Shown one piece after another: positions 62,002 through 64,000 of a DNA stretch of 64,000 nucleotides. Both the position numbers and the translations under genes were made by a program. The notes below the pieces were generated by a model. That model had not been told where the DNA came from. It saw only the letters and a list, made by a program, of their open reading frames with translations, and did no database searches. The first letter of the stretch is position 1, and every line of letters starts with the position of its first letter. Origin of the DNA: Sphingobium sp. (GTDB lineage: Bacteria > Pseudomonadota > Alphaproteobacteria > Sphingomonadales > Sphingomonadaceae); assembly GCA_020446425.1 (NCBI GenBank), contig JAGRES010000034.1, forward strand, positions 44,532 to 108,531, given 5' to 3'.

Positions 62002-63612
62002 TTATTGCTCTGAAGGCACCCCGGTGACCAACTTATAGTCGCTGAACTGATCGCGCAGATCCTTCTTGCTCACCTTACCCGTACCGGTATGGGGCAGCTC
62101 ATCAACGAACTCGACGGCATCGGGCAGCCACCATTTGGCAACTTGCTGCGCGAGATGGGCGATAAGATCCTCGCCGCTGACATCCGCTCCGGGTTTCTTC
62201 ACCACCACCAGAACCGGTCGTTCGTCCCATTTAGGGTGATAGATTCCAATGCAGGCTGCCTCGGCCACCCCGGGGAAGGCCATGGCTGCGTTTTCAAGTT
62301 CGACCGAACTGATCCATTCGCCGCCAGATTTGATCACATCCTTTGTCCGGTCGGTTAATTGCAGCGTTCCATCCGGATGGATCACCGCAACATCGCCGGT
62401 GTTGAACCAGTTTTCGGGGTCGGGCGCGGCATCCATCTCGGCCTTGAAATAGCGTTTGACGATCCACGGACCACGAATTTGCAACGCACCCGAGGTGGTG
62501 CCATCGCGCGGCAATATCTTTGCAGGGTCGTCCAGATCGACACAGCGCAACTCGACGCCGAACGGGGCCCGGCCCTGTCTCGACTTGATGTCGACCTGCT
62601 CGTCGAAGCTGAGCTGATCCCAGTTCCACGGGCGATACCCGGCCGTGCCGATCGGGCTGGTTTCGGTCATGCCCCAAAGGTGCATGACATCAACTCCCGC
62701 CCTCATGAACCGCTCAATCATGAAGCGCGGCATTGCCGTGCCTCCGCACATCACCTTCTTGAGGCGTCCAAAGTCTCCGCCCGTTGCGTCGAGATGCTCG
62801 AAAACCGACAGCCAGACCGTCGGCACTCCCGCCGTATGCGTTACGCCCTCTTTCGCGAACAGATCGCATAGCACGGCCGGATCATTGACCATGCTGAAAA
62901 CAAGCTTCGCTCCTGCCGCTCCAGCGCCCCAGGGCAGGCTCCAGCATGCCGCGTGAAACATCGGCACCACAGGCAGGATCACGGCGCTGACTTCTATATG
63001 GAAGCAGTCAGGCTGCAAACTTGCCAATGCATGAATCGTGGTAGAGCGATGCTCGTAGAGCACCCCCTTGGGATTGCCGGTGGTGCCGCTGGTGTAGCAC
63101 AGCATGCAAGGGTCGCGCTCGTCGCCCTCGGTCCATGTGGCCTCGCCGTCCTCAGCACCGATCCAGTCCGCAAACTCGCCATTGTCGAAGCAAATATAGT
63201 GTTTGACGGTTGGCCATCGCGATTTCATCCGCTCGACCACCGGCTGCAAAGAAGCATCGTAAAGCAGTACCAAATCCTCGGCGTGATTTACGATATAGTC
63301 GAGCTGCTCGTCGAACAGTCGCGGATTAAGCGTGTGGATAACGCCACCGGCACCAATGACTCCATACCAGCTAATCAGGTGATGGACGTGATTCATCGCC
63401 AGAGTCGCGACCCGGTCGCCTGGCTGCACCCCCACCCGGCGCAAGGCCTGAGTCATGCGCAGCGCATCATGGCGGACTTCAGCCCAGGTCGTACGGGTCT
63501 CGCTGCCATCGGCCCAGCGGGTAACGAGTTCGCGGCTACCATGCTCGCGCGCAGCGTGATCGAGAATCTGAGTGACCCGAAAGCCCCGGTCCTGCATTGC
63601 TCCCAGCGGCAT
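62002..63612 (-). CDS. Long/medium-chain acyl-CoA synthetase (AMP-binding)
   Basis: A 536-residue adenylate-forming ligase. The P-loop motif [13 protein letters not shown], the [10 protein letters not shown] region, [10 protein letters not shown] and the final catalytic lysine region [14 protein letters not shown] are all present, in FadD-like order. It activates a fatty acid to its CoA ester for breakdown or lipid use; the chain length is not evident. It is unrelated to the flagellar set. Confidence 0.92.
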   Translation of the reverse strand: MPLGAMQDRGFRVTQILDHAAREHGSRELVTRWADGSETRTTWAEVRHDALRMTQALRRVGVQPGDRVATLAMNHVHHLISWYGVIGAGGVIHTLNPRLFDEQLDYIVNHAEDLVLLYDASLQPVVERMKSRWPTVKHYICFDNGEFADWIGAEDGEATWTEGDERDPCMLCYTSGTTGNPKGVLYEHRSTTIHALASLQPDCFHIEVSAVILPVVPMFHAACWSLPWGAGAAGAKLVFSMVNDPAVLCDLFAKEGVTHTAGVPTVWLSVFEHLDATGGDFGRLKKVMCGGTAMPRFMIERFMRAGVDVMHLWGMTETSPIGTAGYRPWNWDQLSFDEQVDIKSRQGRAPFGVELRCVDLDDPAKILPRDGTTSGALQIRGPWIVKRYFKAEMDAAPDPENWFNTGDVAVIHPDGTLQLTDRTKDVIKSGGEWISSVELENAAMAFPGVAEAACIGIYHPKWDERPVLVVVKKPGADVSGEDLIAHLAQQVAKWWLPDAVEFVDELPHTGTGKVSKKDLRDQFSDYKLVTGVPSEQ

Positions 63613-64000
63613 CTTTCTCTCCCAAACCCTATTTATTTTTTTGATTCACCCGAGCTTATCCCACGGCAAACGAAAGAATAAATTATGGATATCGCCCAAC
63701 GTTATTTGAATTCCTGATGGAAAGCAGAGCGACCTTCACCTGAATATCATACGCCAGCCAGAACGCGCAATCACCGCGCCGGAATGGCTAGCGCAACCGT
63801 TCGTTAAATACGCAGGCGGAAGCTGGGCCGTGCCGAAAAGCCCGGTTGATGCAGCGAAGATCAAGGCTTTGGCGCAAACGGCAAGCGCGCTCGACCAGAG
63901 ACGCAAAAAATATCAGATTTTATTGTGAGAGAATTCGCCGCCGGGCAAATTTGGACAGAACAGGGTCATCGCTGAAACCGCGAAATGGTAGCGGAGGAGG
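63613..64000. other. Region without a confident gene; possible short coding remnant
   Basis: An open frame on the plus strand (63710-63928, 72 codons) has coding-like composition (PERAITAPEWLAQPFVKYAG, SWAVPKSPVDAAKIKALAQT) but no ATG or GTG at its head. A separate short ATG frame at 63685-63717 precedes it in another frame. Together they may be a decayed gene. A GGAGGAGG at the right edge could be the ribosome site of a gene beyond the window. Confidence 0.3.

Overview
The window is GC-rich chromosomal DNA from an alphaproteobacterium, most likely a member of the Sphingomonadaceae. This rests on protein character (SapC-family protein, bacteriophytochrome with an HWE kinase, CpdR, fbcFBC operon), on gene order, and on a flagellar locus that combines a FlbD-like sigma-54 activator with FliA/FlgM control. 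I could not run a search, so the genus is not assigned. I see no insertion sequence, prophage, CRISPR array or rRNA operon.

Layout. 1-4031: a light-sensing locus with a divergent Crp/Fnr regulator, a heme oxygenase (bphO) and a bacteriophytochrome kinase fused to a receiver (bphP). 4052-24508: housekeeping genes. These are tRNA-Ala, a DEAD-box helicase, an FAD oxidase, SapC, a candidate small RNA, an N-formylglutamate amidohydrolase, cpdR, a dctA-type transporter, tRNA-Val, the cytochrome bc1 operon, trmL-hemF-GNAT, lipB, secreted hypotheticals, queC-queE, and argD-argF-hslO. 24656-61881: an almost complete flagellar gene set. 62002-63612: an acyl-CoA synthetase. The last ~390 bases hold no confident gene.

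The flagellar region has five blocks. (1) A long minus-strand operon runs from the sigma-54 activator at 41317 through fliE-fliF-fliG-fliH-fliI-fliJ-fliK-fliL-fliM-fliN-fliO-fliP-fliQ-fliR-flhB and a small unknown gene, then fliD-fliS behind their own promoter. (2) Two tandem plus-strand flagellin genes follow, each with a FliA-type promoter and a similar structured 3' region. (3) A minus-strand group encodes a lytic transglycosylase, FlhA, FliA and an L,D-transpeptidase, plus flgA-flgM-flgN and a second, small stator-like pair. (4) The plus-strand flgBCDEFGHIJKL operon builds rod, hook, rings and junction. (5) motA-motB encode the main stator.

The promoters suggest a two-step hierarchy. Sigma-54 -24/-12 elements lie before flgA, flgB and the transglycosylase-flhA-fliA unit. 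Sigma-28 elements (TAAA-N15-GCCG) lie before both flagellins, fliD and motA, with a slightly irregular one before flgM. A recurring CCGGCAAAAA motif, like the Caulobacter FlbD-binding ftr site, lies upstream of several of these promoters.

Several parts are reduced: FliM lacks the N-terminal CheY-binding peptide, FlgH lacks a lipobox cysteine, FlgE and the flagellins are short, and FlgJ has no hydrolase domain. I found no fully new system. The most unusual elements are the duplicated flagellin 3' RNA structures, the receiver-less FlbD-like regulator, the second stator pair and the candidate anti-Shine-Dalgarno small RNA.
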